This document shows positions 47,217 to 56,646 of a stretch of DNA of 56,646 nt, piece by piece (position 1 is the first letter of the stretch; each line of letters begins with the position of its first letter). The notes beneath the pieces are model-generated. The model made no database searches. It saw nothing but the letters and a program-made list of their open reading frames with translations, and was not told the DNA's origin. The stretch spans positions 1 through 56,646 of the forward strand of contig WIXG01000437.1 of the NCBI GenBank assembly GCA_009869945.1, written 5' to 3'. Both the position numbers and the translations under genes were made by a program. This DNA is from Mesaphorura yosii (Eukaryota; Arthropoda; Collembola; Poduromorpha; Tullbergiidae).

Positions 47217-47670
47217 AATTGAAATGAAAATGGGATGTGAAGAATTGTTTAGTCTGAGTGAATATTCGAGAGATTCCGCTGACACTTACCCTCCTGGAAT
47301 GATCTTTGACTTGTTAACGATCTCTCGACGCAGATGATGCCGAGCTATATAAAAGCCAATTTAGGCTGGTATTAACAAATGGAGACTCAAAGTGAGTATG
47401 AACACGATACTCACGTGAGTACTACCAAAGTATGATCACGAGCTCATACTAAGTTTTGTATTAACAAATAAATCTAAAGGCGTACTCCCGTGAGTATGAT
47501 CTTTTCGCCTTTTGTGAGTAATGCTCAACTCGTTGTTCGTTCTTTGATTTTCCGATTTCATTTGAAAGGCAATGATTAGCCAGTCAATTGTGTTTAGCAA
47601 TTAAAAAGTAACTAGTGTTTCGCAATTTTAAAGTGCATATTAAAGTTTTGTGTTCGTCATCGGTCCAATT
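47217..47670. other. Intergenic with repeated TATTAACAAAT and GTGAGTA motifs
   Basis: TATTAACAAAT occurs twice about 90 bp apart (near 47372 and 47460), and GTGAGTA/TACTCAC pairs recur in both orientations between about 47390 and 47525. This looks like a small transposon-derived or satellite-like block next to the Myb/SANT-like fragment. Confidence 0.45.
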
Positions 47671-47859
47671 ATGTCATCATCTGAGGAAGAGAGCGTCCAA
47701 GACATAAACCACGAGTCCGAGCCGGCCAAGAAACGACAGAGGGCAGAGCCATTGACGTCGTTCGAAAGAAATCTGCTCCTGGAACTGATCGACTCCGAAA
47801 AGAAGATCATAGAAAGCAAACGAACCGACACGGAAACAGCCAGAGTGAATGAGAGATAG
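47671..47859 (+). pseudogene. Myb/SANT-like DNA-binding domain fragment
   Basis: A 62-codon frame from ATG 47671. After an acidic leader and a basic AKKRQRAEP patch, it reads LTSFERNLLLELIDSEKKII followed by ESKRTDTETARVNER, which resembles the first helices of the Myb/SANT-like domain found in Harbinger-type transposon accessory proteins and their domesticated relatives. It stops at TAG where the domain should continue, so it is most likely a truncated element. Repeats just upstream (47370-47530) fit a transposon remnant. Confidence 0.45.
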
Positions 47860-48200
47860 CCACATAAAAGCAATAACACAAAGACAACAAGGACATCAAA
47901 GACACGCATTGCAAGAGTGAATCAAGTGTATCGTTTCCTGGACAAACGAAGTTGTGCTGATTCTACTGATCTTCTGATTGGCAGAAGTCAGACGCAGCCA
48001 CATGCCACACTCGTTCTTCGGAATTCTTTGTACTATAAAAATTAGTGTCCTAGTTAGGATAGCTAGTTAATTAGAGGGATACAAACATTATTTAATGACC
48101 TCGCCTTCACGAAATCAGGAGCATCAAGCGCCAAAATCACCCACCGGTTCGTCGCCGTAGTCGACTCTATGGGACACGACAACCCAAACAACCACGATCA
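47860..48200. other. Intergenic; no gene seen
   Basis: Downstream of the Myb/SANT-like fragment; an A-rich stretch follows its stop. No further domain or terminal inverted repeat was recognised. Confidence 0.35.
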
Positions 48201-49241
48201 ATGTCCCCAGGTCTTCCGATCGTGACTGGTCACTCGTTGTCTTCACTCACTAACGATCTGGCTCGTGACTCGTCCCGTGGTTTCAACAATTTCTTCGACT
48301 ATTAGAAGCACTTTTTTACACAGAACCCCAGGATGGCAAACCAAATCGGCTTTTCTAATACTTACCAGCAACTTCGGGGTATTCAATTCGAAGAAGAACC
48401 AATGCGATATTTGTAAGTTCCGACTGGATGTCACGTACCACAAGATGATCAAGTACTTAATTATTTTGACTCTAGTGAACAGTTCGGGCACGGGCACTCA
48501 ATTCCTGAGATGTACTCCCCAGTCTTGAAATATCATACCAAACGCAAGTCAACAAAACCAACAAAACCGGTGGTAAAAGCACGAGACGCTGTTCGGAAAA
48601 AGAATAAACCACGAACAAACGGCAACATTGAACGTAGTTTTTTCAACGTCTATCGACATCGGCTGAACATGGTAAATGCTTAAATCGGATGTGCTTTTAT
48701 AGAGGAACGCGAGCCTGGTGGACATCTTCACCGCAATACTAGAAGTATCAGACACCGGAAAGGTGTCCGACGTAATCGCTGCAGTCTTGACCCGTCAGCT
48801 CTTGAACCGTCGCGACAGAAGCCGATACTGCCAAATGTGATGGGCTCGCCCTTAGCTTCCATGACCAGCGGCATGAGTCTGGATCCGAGTTTAGCCATCT
48901 CTGGAGCAAGCTTTTCAATCACGAGCGCCAGAAACTGACTCAGTACCATTTATCGTCCGATGTCGAGCTAAGCAGGCCAAGTCGAGCGAAAGCTGTCGAA
49001 ACTTTTGAGCAAACACAGGACGCTAGCATTGATAAGTAAGTTCGTGGCAAGGCCTTGTCCATACTCACCCACGTCTTTAATCATACAATACGACCTGCCT
49101 TTCGTTTCAGTCCACAACTCGACTACACAATTTCAGGAACGTACTCCCAATTTTCAGATAATTTGGAGTATCAGTTCAAATCAGTAAAATCTGACTTAAA
49201 TGGGCGACCAGCTGCTGCCTGGAGTCATGCAGAATCAAAAA
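48201..49241 (+). other. Exon-like segments upstream of TTLL, with repeated N-terminal module
   Basis: Several phase-consistent coding segments. (a) 48201-48412: MSPGLPIVTGHSLSSL..., an in-frame TAG at 48303, then NQIGFSNTYQQLRG...EEEPMRYL ending at a phase-2 GTAAGT; this mirrors PLPVVMYHFPASL...NPIGFTDSYQ...EEPKRYL in the TTLL exon at 49326-49606, with the same donor phase. (b) 48476-48671 or to TAA 48683: FEQFGHGHSIPEMYSPVLKY plus a Lys-rich stretch. (c) 48703 to about 49035: LVDIFTAILEVSDTG, then, after a 1-nt frame change near 48800-48840, LSFHDQRHESGSEFSHLW, ending at GTAAGT. (d) 49111-49241: ends phase 1, matching the phase-1 acceptor at 49305. Either 5' exons of one long TTLL gene with an internal module repeat, or a decayed partial duplicate. 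Confidence 0.4.
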
Positions 49242-49325
49242 GTTAGCTGTATTGAATTATAGTTAAGGATAACTCCAATTAGGCTAGATAGTTTGGTGTT
49301 TTCAGCCCAAGCAAGAATCACCAAT

Positions 49326-51721
49326 ATGAAATCTTTTCATCATCGTCGTGGGCCACTGCCTTTGTGTCTAAAACCTCCTCTGCCGGTTGTGATGTACCAC
49401 TTCCCCGCTTCATTGTATAGTAGCCCGGCTCGTCGGGATCCGAAGTCACCTTACATGCAAAGCATCTTGTATGGTAACCTGCTACGGGCTCAACAGAATC
49501 AATTCAGCATCTTATTGAAAAGCGGCAACTCTCGTAACCCAATTGGCTTCACTGATTCTTATCAGCGCGAATGCGGAGTTCACGTTGAAGAACCGAAACG
49601 ATATTTGTAAGTGTAAGCAGAGTAAAACGAGGATATGCAGCCAGGGCGAAGGTTTAATCTTTTTCGTGTTTTGTTCCAGTGAACTGCCAGAAAACTCGAA
49701 AATCAATCAAGCCACGAATGCAAATCAAAGAACCACGTTCATGCTCCCAAGAAGCTTGGAAAAGCTCAAATCAATAAAGCCTGCATTGGAAGGGCAAAAT
49801 TCTCTTGCTTGGAAGACTAAAATCGAAGAAAAGAGTTAGTCATGCACGTTTTAGTTTCACGGATACATGGACAATTCATTTAACTTTGTCTTTCAGTTAA
49901 GTTGGCTGTCTTGGCCAAGAAAACTTCAGTAACTCAGAAGACTGAGAGTACTTCTCGCCCTCAGCCTGATCTCCCGAAAGCAAAAGTAAGTTCATCCAAC
50001 ACATCTTCGGATGATTCTAACTGCAGTTACAACGATGAGCAGGAAACCCAGAAACGAAAGCCAGTTGAATGTTCGCGAGAACTGCGGCGCTTGTGCCGGA
50101 TCGCGTTCACAAATCGTATTCTGTGTCTGAAGAGCCAGTTCAAGATAATCAAACGAGTTGCCGACGAGAGTGGATTCAAGTTGGTGGATGATCGCCAGGA
50201 ATGGAACATCATGTGGTCAGATACGCCATTTACAGCCGATAAGCTCAATGAAGTCCGGAGAGCTCAAGTGAGCTGCCGATTACATATTCAAAATTACTTT
50301 CTTTTATATGAACTTTGAAATAAGTTTTGTGTTGTGTTGGGCCTGATCTGAAGGATGCACGTGTAATTTTTGACCCGCAAAGTGCAAAATGCAGCCCGAT
50401 TTCGCTGACGCATCAGAAGCTGAACCACTTCCCAGGAATGAATGAGGTATATGAATGAGACCAGAAGGCCGGTCAAAAGAAATCATGTTGAAATGATGCT
50501 CTTTCAGATTTGTAGGAAAGACCGACTCGCTCGCAACCTGAAGCGAATGAAGAAATACTTCCCGAAGGACTTTGACTATTTTCCAGAGACATGGTCACTG
50601 CCGACCGAGTAAGAAAACTGTCTAGAAATTGGATCACAATATTTTGGTGACACTCATTACATGCGCTCGTGCATTTTCCTCACAGCTTCGGAAAGCTCGT
50701 GTACCACTCTAAAAGGAGGAGGAATTGCACTTTCATTTGCAAGCCGGACACGGGAAGTATGGGGCGTGGAATCTTCCTCGTGCAAGACCTCAGAAAACTG
50801 AATCCGTTCATGAAACTCACTTGCCAGTTGTACATCCCAAGACCGTTCTTGATCGAAGGATACAAATTTGACTTACGGGTGTACGTGCTGATTACGTGTA
50901 TCGACCCGCTGAGGGTGTACGTGTACAACGAAGGTATTGCTCGATTTGCGACGGTGAAGTACGCGCCTCCAAGCGACTCCAACCTCGAAGTGACGTTCAT
51001 GCATTTGACGAATTACTCGCTCAATAAATTCAGTCAGTCTTACGTGGCGGATGGTAGCAAACGGTAAGCACAATTAGTAGACCATAATTTTGTCCGTTGA
51101 GTTACATATTTTCGGTTTTGATGCAGGAAACTTTCGTTGGTTCTTGACTGGATGCGATCGCAAGGCCACAATGTCGAGCAGCTACTGACTGACATGGACT
51201 TCATCTTGGTCAAGACCGTGATCTCAGCGCAACATTCCCTCAAACACTTCTACAGATCGTTCTTCCCAAGGGTTGACCAGGGCTCGCTTTGTTTCGAAGT
51301 GATTGGCTTCGACGTATTAATCAATGAGCGAATGAAACCTTACTTGCTGGAAGTCAACCACTCCCCAAGTTTCAGCATGGAACTCCCTTTAGACCAGGAA
51401 ATTAAGAAGAACCTGATACAAGACACACTGGAAAAGATTTATTTGGGAGACCGCGTGCCAGACAAGCGGAGTACGCAGAAGGAACACGGATCTGGTCGGA
51501 GGCTCGACAGTCCCTCATTCATGCTTAAAGTTAAAGGTCCCGATGGCGCTCTGCTCACGTCGTCGCTCCAGAAGCAATTCCATCATGAATCAACGCACGG
51601 GTTGAATTATCGCCTGATTTACCCATTAGCAGAGAATTACGAAGTGTACAAGACGTTCATGTCGCAAGCAAGCGGGATGGATTCGCAGTCGACAGATATG
51701 GAGAAGGGCAGAGAAAATTAA
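49326..51721 (+). CDS. TTLL6/13-type tubulin polyglutamylase
   Basis: Adds glutamate chains to tubulin tails on ciliary and neuronal microtubules. Exons 49326-49606, 49680-49834, 49897-50267, 50417-50446 (30-nt microexon), 50508-50608, 50686-51063, 51127-51721; all phases match; 636 aa from ATG 49326. The frame is open to an acceptor at 49305, so further 5' exons are likely. Core: QKLNHFPGMNEICRKDRLAR spans the microexon; then FPETWSLP, FICKPDTGSMGRGIFLV, PFLIEGYKFDLRVYVLITCI, DPLRVYVYNEGIARFAT, MHLTNYSLNK, FEVIGFDVLINERMKPYLLE, VNHSPSF. These cover the TTL ATP-grasp fold with its Mg-ATP Glu/Asn residues. The C-terminus is short and hydrophilic. TTLL6/13 rather than TTLL4/5 is judged from the KxNHFPGMxEICRKD block. 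Confidence 0.9.
50417..50446 (+). other. 30-nt microexon of TTLL gene
   Basis: Encodes KLNHFPGMNE in phase 0 between CATCAG and GTATAT. It is required to keep the conserved QKxNHFPGMxEICRKD block, so it is a real constitutive microexon rather than noise. Confidence 0.8.
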
Positions 51722-52418
51722 AGAGCACGCGGGTTCATGTTTCCACCCGCGTTCGAGGTTTATTCAGGACATTCAGACTGCAACGCATGGACGGGTAGAT
51801 TCAGGCTGGTCACCCTTAAACGCTTCTCGTACAAAATTCCTTCTTTGTCTAATAAATACCGTCTCTCAAAATAGTGTTTGTCGAATCCAAGAACGCCAAC
51901 GATTTTTCGTAAACGTACAAGTAAAAGGCTCTACGATGTCCGTGGAAATGAAGAAATTGTTATCTCGACGTTCGACGTGTGTGAAACACGACCAGACAAA
52001 GTGCACTTACACAGTACTCGTCTAAATGGCGAGTTAAAATTTTAGTCAACTCAGCGCGAAAAGTCCGCTAGCTCGTCCAATGCTCATGTCCTGTCGCATT
52101 GTGTTGCAAGGCTGCCATTCTCAATCGAACCCACAAGTTCCTGCACCGGGTTGCGTAGATGCACTGAATTACCGTGGATGTAATTTCTGTTCGTATTTGT
52201 ACAGTACCGGAGCAGTTTGTAGTATTTGCGGTGTTCCGGCTGTTTTAGACCAAAATTAAATTGTCAACAATATGCAGACATTTTCGTTTGCATTTTCGAC
52301 CTCTGCAACCTACTCTAGATACGTTGTATGTGTAAATAGCTACGGCTTGTGGAATTTGCGCTATTGGTGCAGTTGACGCAATACACGGCTGAAATTATTT
52401 CATTGATTGATTGGCAAA
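51722..52418. other. Intergenic; no gene seen
   Basis: Contains a TTLL 3' flank with AATAAA near 51851 and the upstream region of the FkbM-domain gene. No coding frame supported. Confidence 0.4.
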
Positions 52419-53482
52419 ATGAGGCGTCTTTCACACTTTAGGCTGCTGATTGCACTTGTTGGGCTGGGAGTTCTGTTCTCTTGGGTCTATTACTCTTCCA
52501 GATTCCCCAAATCACTAGTAATCGAAGAAGAGCATAATCGAAATCAGAAGGAGTCTGATCAGAAAAAGTATGAACAGAACCAGTCTGGTAGTAAACAGTA
52601 TGATCAGAAGGACCCTGTTCTACTGCAATGGGTACGACAGCATCACATAATTGAACCTTCAGTCAACGGATCCGAAGTCGACGCTAATCCAAACGGTATC
52701 ATATTGTCCATTTGGCCAATTCTGCAGCAAATTGTAAGTCAGGCAACTTTTAGTCGTTTTAGCTGTAAGGCATGAAGTATGAAGCAGTATTCCTCAATAC
52801 CGAGGGTATTTTTAAGGTGGGAAAGAGCAAGAAAGGATTCTTCGTCGAGGCAGGAGCTTATGACGGTGTGTCCGCGTCCAACACATTCTGGCTGGAAAAG
52901 GTGCGCGGGTGGAGTGGACTGCTGGTAGAATGTCATCCAGAAGTGGTTCCATTGCTGAAGAACAAGAACAGGAAGGCGTACATCTCTGACGCGTGCCTAT
53001 CGCAATTTCCATACACGGCAGAGGCTGAACTTACATCAGTCGACGGATGGCACCCTTCCAGCTCACTCGGAACCGAGAAGAACCTGTTTCCTGACTTTGC
53101 AAAGACGTTTACGAAGTATACAGTGCAGACAGTGCCATTGTACAGTCTACTTGCAGCGATCAATGTGATCACGGTGGACTTTATCAGTCTGGACATTCAA
53201 GGATTCGAGTACAGTGTGCTGAAGCATTTTCCATTTGACTTGATTTTTGTGAAGGTAATTTCAGGTTCTATAGGATGAGAAATGTTCTAGGGGATCGCGA
53301 TATGAAATGCTGTCTGATTACAGGTTTGGCTCATCGAAGTTGATTTATTGATAGCAGAAGACCAAAACAGCCTTCGGAAACTGATGAAGGAGAATGACTA
53401 CATGGGGCCGAAGTCTGTTGGCAACTCCGATTATCTGTATGTGCATGAATCTGCTCTCCCTCCGAAACACAGCCTCCGCTAG
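52419..53482 (+). CDS. Star-like FkbM methyltransferase-domain membrane protein
   Basis: Type II single-pass protein with a lumenal FkbM-type domain, like arthropod Star-family proteins, which traffic EGF-type ligands through the secretory pathway. Exons 52419-52733, 52778-53254, 53324-53482, all phase 0; 316 aa. The first intron would be only 44 nt (GTAAGT...TGAAG). The N-terminal anchor is LLIALVGLGVLFSWVYY, followed by a Lys/Gln-rich stem. Domain: GFFVEAGAYDGVSASNTFWL, GWSGLLVECHP, RKAYISDACLS, VDFISLDIQGFEYSVLKHF and VWLIEVD. The VEAGAYDG and DIQGFE motifs match the SAM-binding edge of FkbM enzymes. Whether it methylates anything is unknown. PolyA AATAAA at 53515. Confidence 0.85.
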
Positions 53483-54415
53483 TTGCTAGTTTTGGTGTAC
53501 GTGACTCTAGCTCCAATAAACTCTACTACGACTAAACCGTTGTGAGTAATTTTCCGCTGATACTTACGTGCTCTAACTATTATCAGTCCTCGGGACAGAT
53601 GATTAGTCGATCCTCTAAAAATGCAGTTATTATGTCATTCGCGATCATGTGCTGCACAATTTCGCAATACTGCATCACTTTTGGATTCGAAAGAATGACC
53701 TGACCTGACATAAGTCGAAGATGTCCTAAATCATTTGTCTGCCGGTCATATGCTTTTTGCAAATGGCAAGAAGCGACGTGACACCGGCATATGGTCTTTC
53801 GGATAATTAGTAATTGGTGATTGGGCAAATGCAATCTCCGACCAGGTATAAAACAAACATTTCGACCTGGTGCAAAAATTGCTGCTTTCTGAGTCATGGT
53901 TGTAATTGTTGCTCGTGCACTCACCAAAAGTCTCTTCGCATCATAACTTCTGCGTTTCTGGGCAAGTAAATAGGAGAACACGCCGAACGAAACTATTGAC
54001 GAGCTCTCATGATTTATGTTTATGAATTAGTTTCATGTTCACGCTAATCTACAAGCGAAGATATTTACGAGCAATGAGATCCCTTTTAATTTTAAAAACA
54101 TTCATGATGATTGCAGAAGTGACACTTGAAGGAAAGCATACGCACTTGCAAGTGGGAACGCACTTAAATATCGTACATAAAGCGACGATTAGGAAAAGGA
54201 GATTGCGACCACGACCGAGGTCAACGGAAACGAACTGGTATCCAAACACGCGGCTGCTGGATTGTTGGAGTGAGGAAGCTGAAGAAAATTGCTTAGGTCA
54301 ATAATAAATTGTTTAATTGTACATTGTGTATGCGAGACTGATTTTTGGTTCAATAAATTCACATTTTGCTTGAGATTCCTTTTATTGACAGTTAGTTTGT
54401 ACAAATTGCTTTGGC
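53483..54415. other. Intergenic with weak ORFs
   Basis: A 133-codon minus-strand frame at 53583-53981 begins at GTG and lacks domain features. An ATG-initiated + frame at 54035-54304 (89 codons; hydrophobic start RSLLILKTFMMIAEV, Arg-rich middle) has AATAAA right after it and could be a small gene, but nothing else supports it. The right end is the 3' flank of the FABP gene, with a reverse-strand AATAAA at 54381. Confidence 0.35.
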
Positions 54416-54919
54416 TTATGCTGTCTTTCTGAATCTGCATACCGCTACAACCGATCCGGTTGTGGAGGTCGAGATCATCTCGTCCCCGTTGAATTCTGCA
54501 ACGACAACTGCTTGCACTCCTGTGTTGAGCATCGTATACCTGTGTGTAAGCTTGTTATCTCCGAATGTTAGCATATTCTGTGGAAGAAGAGCCCAATCAA
54601 CTGCGACTTCATAATTCGTAATGGATTAAACGCCTGCCTGGCCATTTTCACTCACCCTTGTTTTTATATGCGGGTCCAACGCGTGGACATGGTCGAATTC
54701 TACACCCAGTTCAAATGGCACATCTATTGCTGCCAATGGTGTTACGTACCGCAAATTTAATTTGCCTTCTCGTTCACTGAAGACAATTATCAGGTTCACG
54801 TTGCTGGCGAGCGTGCGTTTAACAATTCCGGCGCCAACTGCTTCCAGGTACTCGTCCACGTTCTCACTGAAAGTTTTCTCCCAGGTGCCGAAGATCACGG
54901 AGATGTTATGGGTGTCCAT
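54416..54919 (-). CDS. Fatty-acid-binding protein 1 (FABP/calycin family)
   Basis: Cytosolic beta-barrel carrier of fatty acids or retinoids, 141 aa. Exon 1 54919-54656 (88 codons), exon 2 54577-54416 (54 codons), one 78-nt phase-0 intron (GTGAGT...TTCCACAG). Features: N-terminal FGTWEKTFSENVDEYLEAVG matches the FABP start pattern G-x-W/Y...N-x-D/E-E-Y/F-L; ends with LTHRYTMLNTGVQAVVVAEF and VVAVCRFRKTA, the usual barrel-closing strands with the Arg-x-Arg-type ligand contacts (VCRFRK). A TATA box lies at 54986-54993. Its divergent neighbour at 56219 has the same exon-1 length and splice phase, so the two are duplicates. Only one intron is kept, fewer than in vertebrate FABPs. Confidence 0.85.
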
Positions 54920-54985
54920 GGTTTGTTTACTTTTGTCTGAGTTGGGTTCTTTAAGAATTCGCCAATTCCTTCACGGAGTCTTGTT

Positions 54986-54993
54986 TTTTATAC
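54986..54993 (-). promoter_or_regulatory. TATA box of FABP 1
   Basis: Reverse-strand TATAAAAA about 70 nt upstream of the ATG at 54919. Confidence 0.6.
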
Positions 54994-56118
54994 CACAGCT
55001 CGATTGGTTTGAGGAGTTCTTGACCTTGAGCAGCATCAGAAGATCGTTGAGTAGTCCAATCCCTAGTCAGCACGTAACGAAAGCACCACGTATTTCTTCA
55101 TTAGTTTACTAGCTCCTCCGCTGGACTAGATTGACTGGACTGTCCAATACTCCAGTCACATTCAATACTTCACCCATTCCGAAGCACGTGAGAATTCGGT
55201 GGCAGAAAATGTGAGTCACATAATGGCGAGACTGGAGCGACCAGTAAACTGCGGCAAACTAATGACGAAATTACAAAGTCGTTTTTCAACATGTGATGGA
55301 TGTATTAATAATTAAAAATCGTCACCACTCTCGGACAGGTTCATCTGCTCTTAAAGCAAATATACCTCAAGCTGGAGCCTAGCATTTCATGGTCATTGTT
55401 GGTGCGAGTACCAAATACACGCGAATGTTGACGTCCTTTCGTACATCATGCATCATTCGTGCGGTGTGAGAATGAGTCTTCTGTCAAGGTCACCCAAACC
55501 ACATTACAGTTTGCTATTTCTCAGTCATCCTCTGTTCTGACAGCCGAAAGCACAATTCATCAACATGCACAGCGTATTTTGATTATCATAATGGCCAACC
55601 CAAAAAGTGCTGACAGGACAGGACGGCTGACTCAGTGCAGTCCCGGAGGAATTCCTCTAACCCGGAGGAAATCGACGAAACTAAATCCAAGTCATAAATC
55701 CGTCCGTCCGCTAAATTGAAAATGACTAGTTCCAACAATTAGAGCTGATGATTTTGCAATATTCGGTCCCGACTTCGAATCATGCTTGTGTGCTATTAGT
55801 ATTGATTAGTCTTTGAGCTTGTCATTTGCTATTCTCAGCACCTGGCAGCGTACGTCATCTTAACATCCGCTAACATTATCTGTTTTACAATGCTTGCAAT
55901 TTAGTCATTCAGTTCAGTGCATGTTGGGAATTGTGTCGACATTTGCATTGTAAATGGAACACTCCGGGCTGCCACGTAAGATTTATCACCTGTGCAAAGA
56001 CAGACTCATGGCCATTCATTCATGATCATTACGGGCAATGCGATGATGTAAACGCGAACAATTAGTAAAATAGTCAAGAGTCGTGAGCTGTCTACACCCG
56101 CGGGCCACCCGGCGTGGA
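54994..56118. other. Divergent intergenic region between FABP genes
   Basis: About 1.1 kb between the two FABP TATA boxes. No supported gene; an ATG-started frame near 55590-55719 is short and featureless. Shared regulatory sequence is possible given the head-to-head layout. Confidence 0.4.
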
Positions 56119-56126
56119 TATAAAAA
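56119..56126 (+). promoter_or_regulatory. TATA box of FABP 2
   Basis: TATAAAAA in GGATATAAAAAGAC, about 95 nt upstream of the ATG at 56219. Confidence 0.6.
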
Positions 56127-56218
56127 GACACAGCCTCTTTCAGAATGTCCTCTTTCAGCTCCAGACTCCAACTTCAAACGGTCCTTAGTGCCTTGTACTC
56201 TACTCAAACCCAGGAATT

Positions 56219-56646
56219 ATGGCATCCGTCATTATTGGCAAGTGGGAAAACACTTCAAATGAGAATCTCGAGGAGTACCTGAAGGCACTCGGTTTCGGAT
56301 CCGTCAACCGCGACGCTTTCCCAAAGGACGCGAAGTCATTCACTGAGTTCACGGAAAACGAGGACAAGATCACTCAAAAGAACACTGTTGGACCGGTCAC
56401 CATCACGGAGTTCACCTTCGAACTGGGCGTTGAGTTTGAGCGGGAATTTTCGGGGCCGGGCGGACAAGACGCGAAGACAAAGGTTAGTTCGGAAAAGGAC
56501 AGACCGACATTAACGTGTATCAAAAATTGAAACCATGACATATGCCACCCGACTTTCGCCACCGCGACTTTCGCCACCCGATTTACGCCACCCGCGTCAC
56601 GTGCCACCCGCGTCATGAGCCACCCGCGACATGTGCCACCCATGCC
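56219..56646 (+). CDS. Fatty-acid-binding protein 2, 3' truncated by window end
   Basis: Paralogue of FABP 1. Exon 1 56219-56482 (88 codons) begins MASVIIGKWENTSNENLEEY and continues LKALGFGSVNRDAF, then TEFTFELGVEFERE; it ends at a GTTAGT donor in phase 0, exactly where FABP 1 is split. The second exon is outside the window. The open frame that continues to 56530 is intronic read-through. The start of the intron (from about 56537) is a GCCACCCG tandem repeat. Confidence 0.85.
56537..56646 (+). repeat. GCCACCCG tandem repeat in FABP 2 intron
   Basis: At least seven copies of a GCCACC(C)G core spaced roughly 14-19 bp, with spacers such as ACTTTC, ATTTAC and CGTCACGT, running to the window edge. 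It is more GC-rich than the surroundings; a minisatellite whose full length cannot be seen. Confidence 0.75.

Noticed and set aside
53820..53880. Short inverted repeat around ACCAGGT/ACCTGGT suggesting an RNA gene
   Set aside because: No cloverleaf, anticodon stem or box elements could be assembled.
53583..53981. 133-codon minus frame
   Set aside because: GTG start, no signal or domain; internal ATG leaves too little.
54035..54304. 89-codon + frame with AATAAA just downstream
   Set aside because: Hydrophobic start is suggestive but there is no homology, no paired exon and an odd Arg-rich body; left as a note in the intergenic entry.
1..56646. CRISPR arrays, rRNA, prokaryotic operons, viral genes
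   Set aside because: None seen; the window is intron-bearing eukaryotic DNA and the only bacterial-like gene is the PI-PLC.

Overview
This is a eukaryotic, intron-bearing window from an arthropod, most likely a hexapod and quite possibly a springtail (Collembola). The evidence is an RR-type chitin-binding cuticle protein, insect-type gustatory receptors with the C-terminal TYxxxxxQF-type signature, divergent ionotropic-receptor-like channels, a tan-like peptidase, a Pvr-like receptor tyrosine kinase, a Piwi protein and a five-unit CCTAA (arthropod TTAGG telomere type) microrepeat. The clade is inferred. Introns are short (mostly 60-110 nt, some about 45 nt) with GT-AG ends. I built gene models by matching splice phases across exons, so junctions are predictions.

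Layout. 0.5-5.0 kb: two tandem ionotropic-receptor-like genes on +, the second with a probable 1-nt frameshift. 6.3-7.9 kb: gustatory receptor 1. 9.0-9.3 kb: fragment of a glyoxalase I gene. 9.6-10.0 kb: small secreted cysteine-rich peptide, with a relative at 19.8 kb. 11-14.5 kb: two tandem tyrosine/glutamine-rich structural genes on -, one with an RR-1 cuticle domain. 16.1-18.5 kb: RRM/KH protein of the IGF2BP/Imp type. 21-24.4 kb: Piwi. 24.9-28.1 kb: Pvr/VEGFR-like receptor tyrosine kinase. 28.8-30.2 kb: intronless bacterial-type PI-specific phospholipase C. 31.0-32.1 kb: unknown membrane protein. 32.4-36.7 kb: PWP2 (ribosome biogenesis). 37.1-42.3 kb: three gustatory-type receptors in mixed orientation. 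43.3-43.8 kb: small unknown gene. 44.2-45.6 kb: tan-like C45 peptidase. 46.2-47.2 kb: soluble acetylcholine-binding-protein-like gene. 47.7 kb: Myb/SANT-like transposon-type fragment. 48.2-51.7 kb: TTLL6/13-type polyglutamylase with apparent extra 5' exons. 52.4-53.5 kb: Star-like FkbM methyltransferase-domain protein. 54.4-56.6 kb: two divergently transcribed fatty-acid-binding proteins, the second cut by the window end.

Functional themes are chemosensation (two IR-like and four GR-like genes), cuticle and secretion, small-ligand handling (FABPs, AChBP-like protein, tan-like enzyme), RNA regulation (Piwi, Imp-like) and housekeeping (PWP2, TTLL). There is no operon logic; local clusters reflect tandem duplication. 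The least expected items are the bacterial-type PI-PLC, the Cys-loop ligand-binding domain without a channel, the structural gene pair in which one member lacks the chitin-binding exon, and the repeated N-terminal module at the TTLL locus. Three coding genes need a 1-nt frame change that no plausible intron explains (two clear, one less so), which points to recent decay or residual assembly indels.
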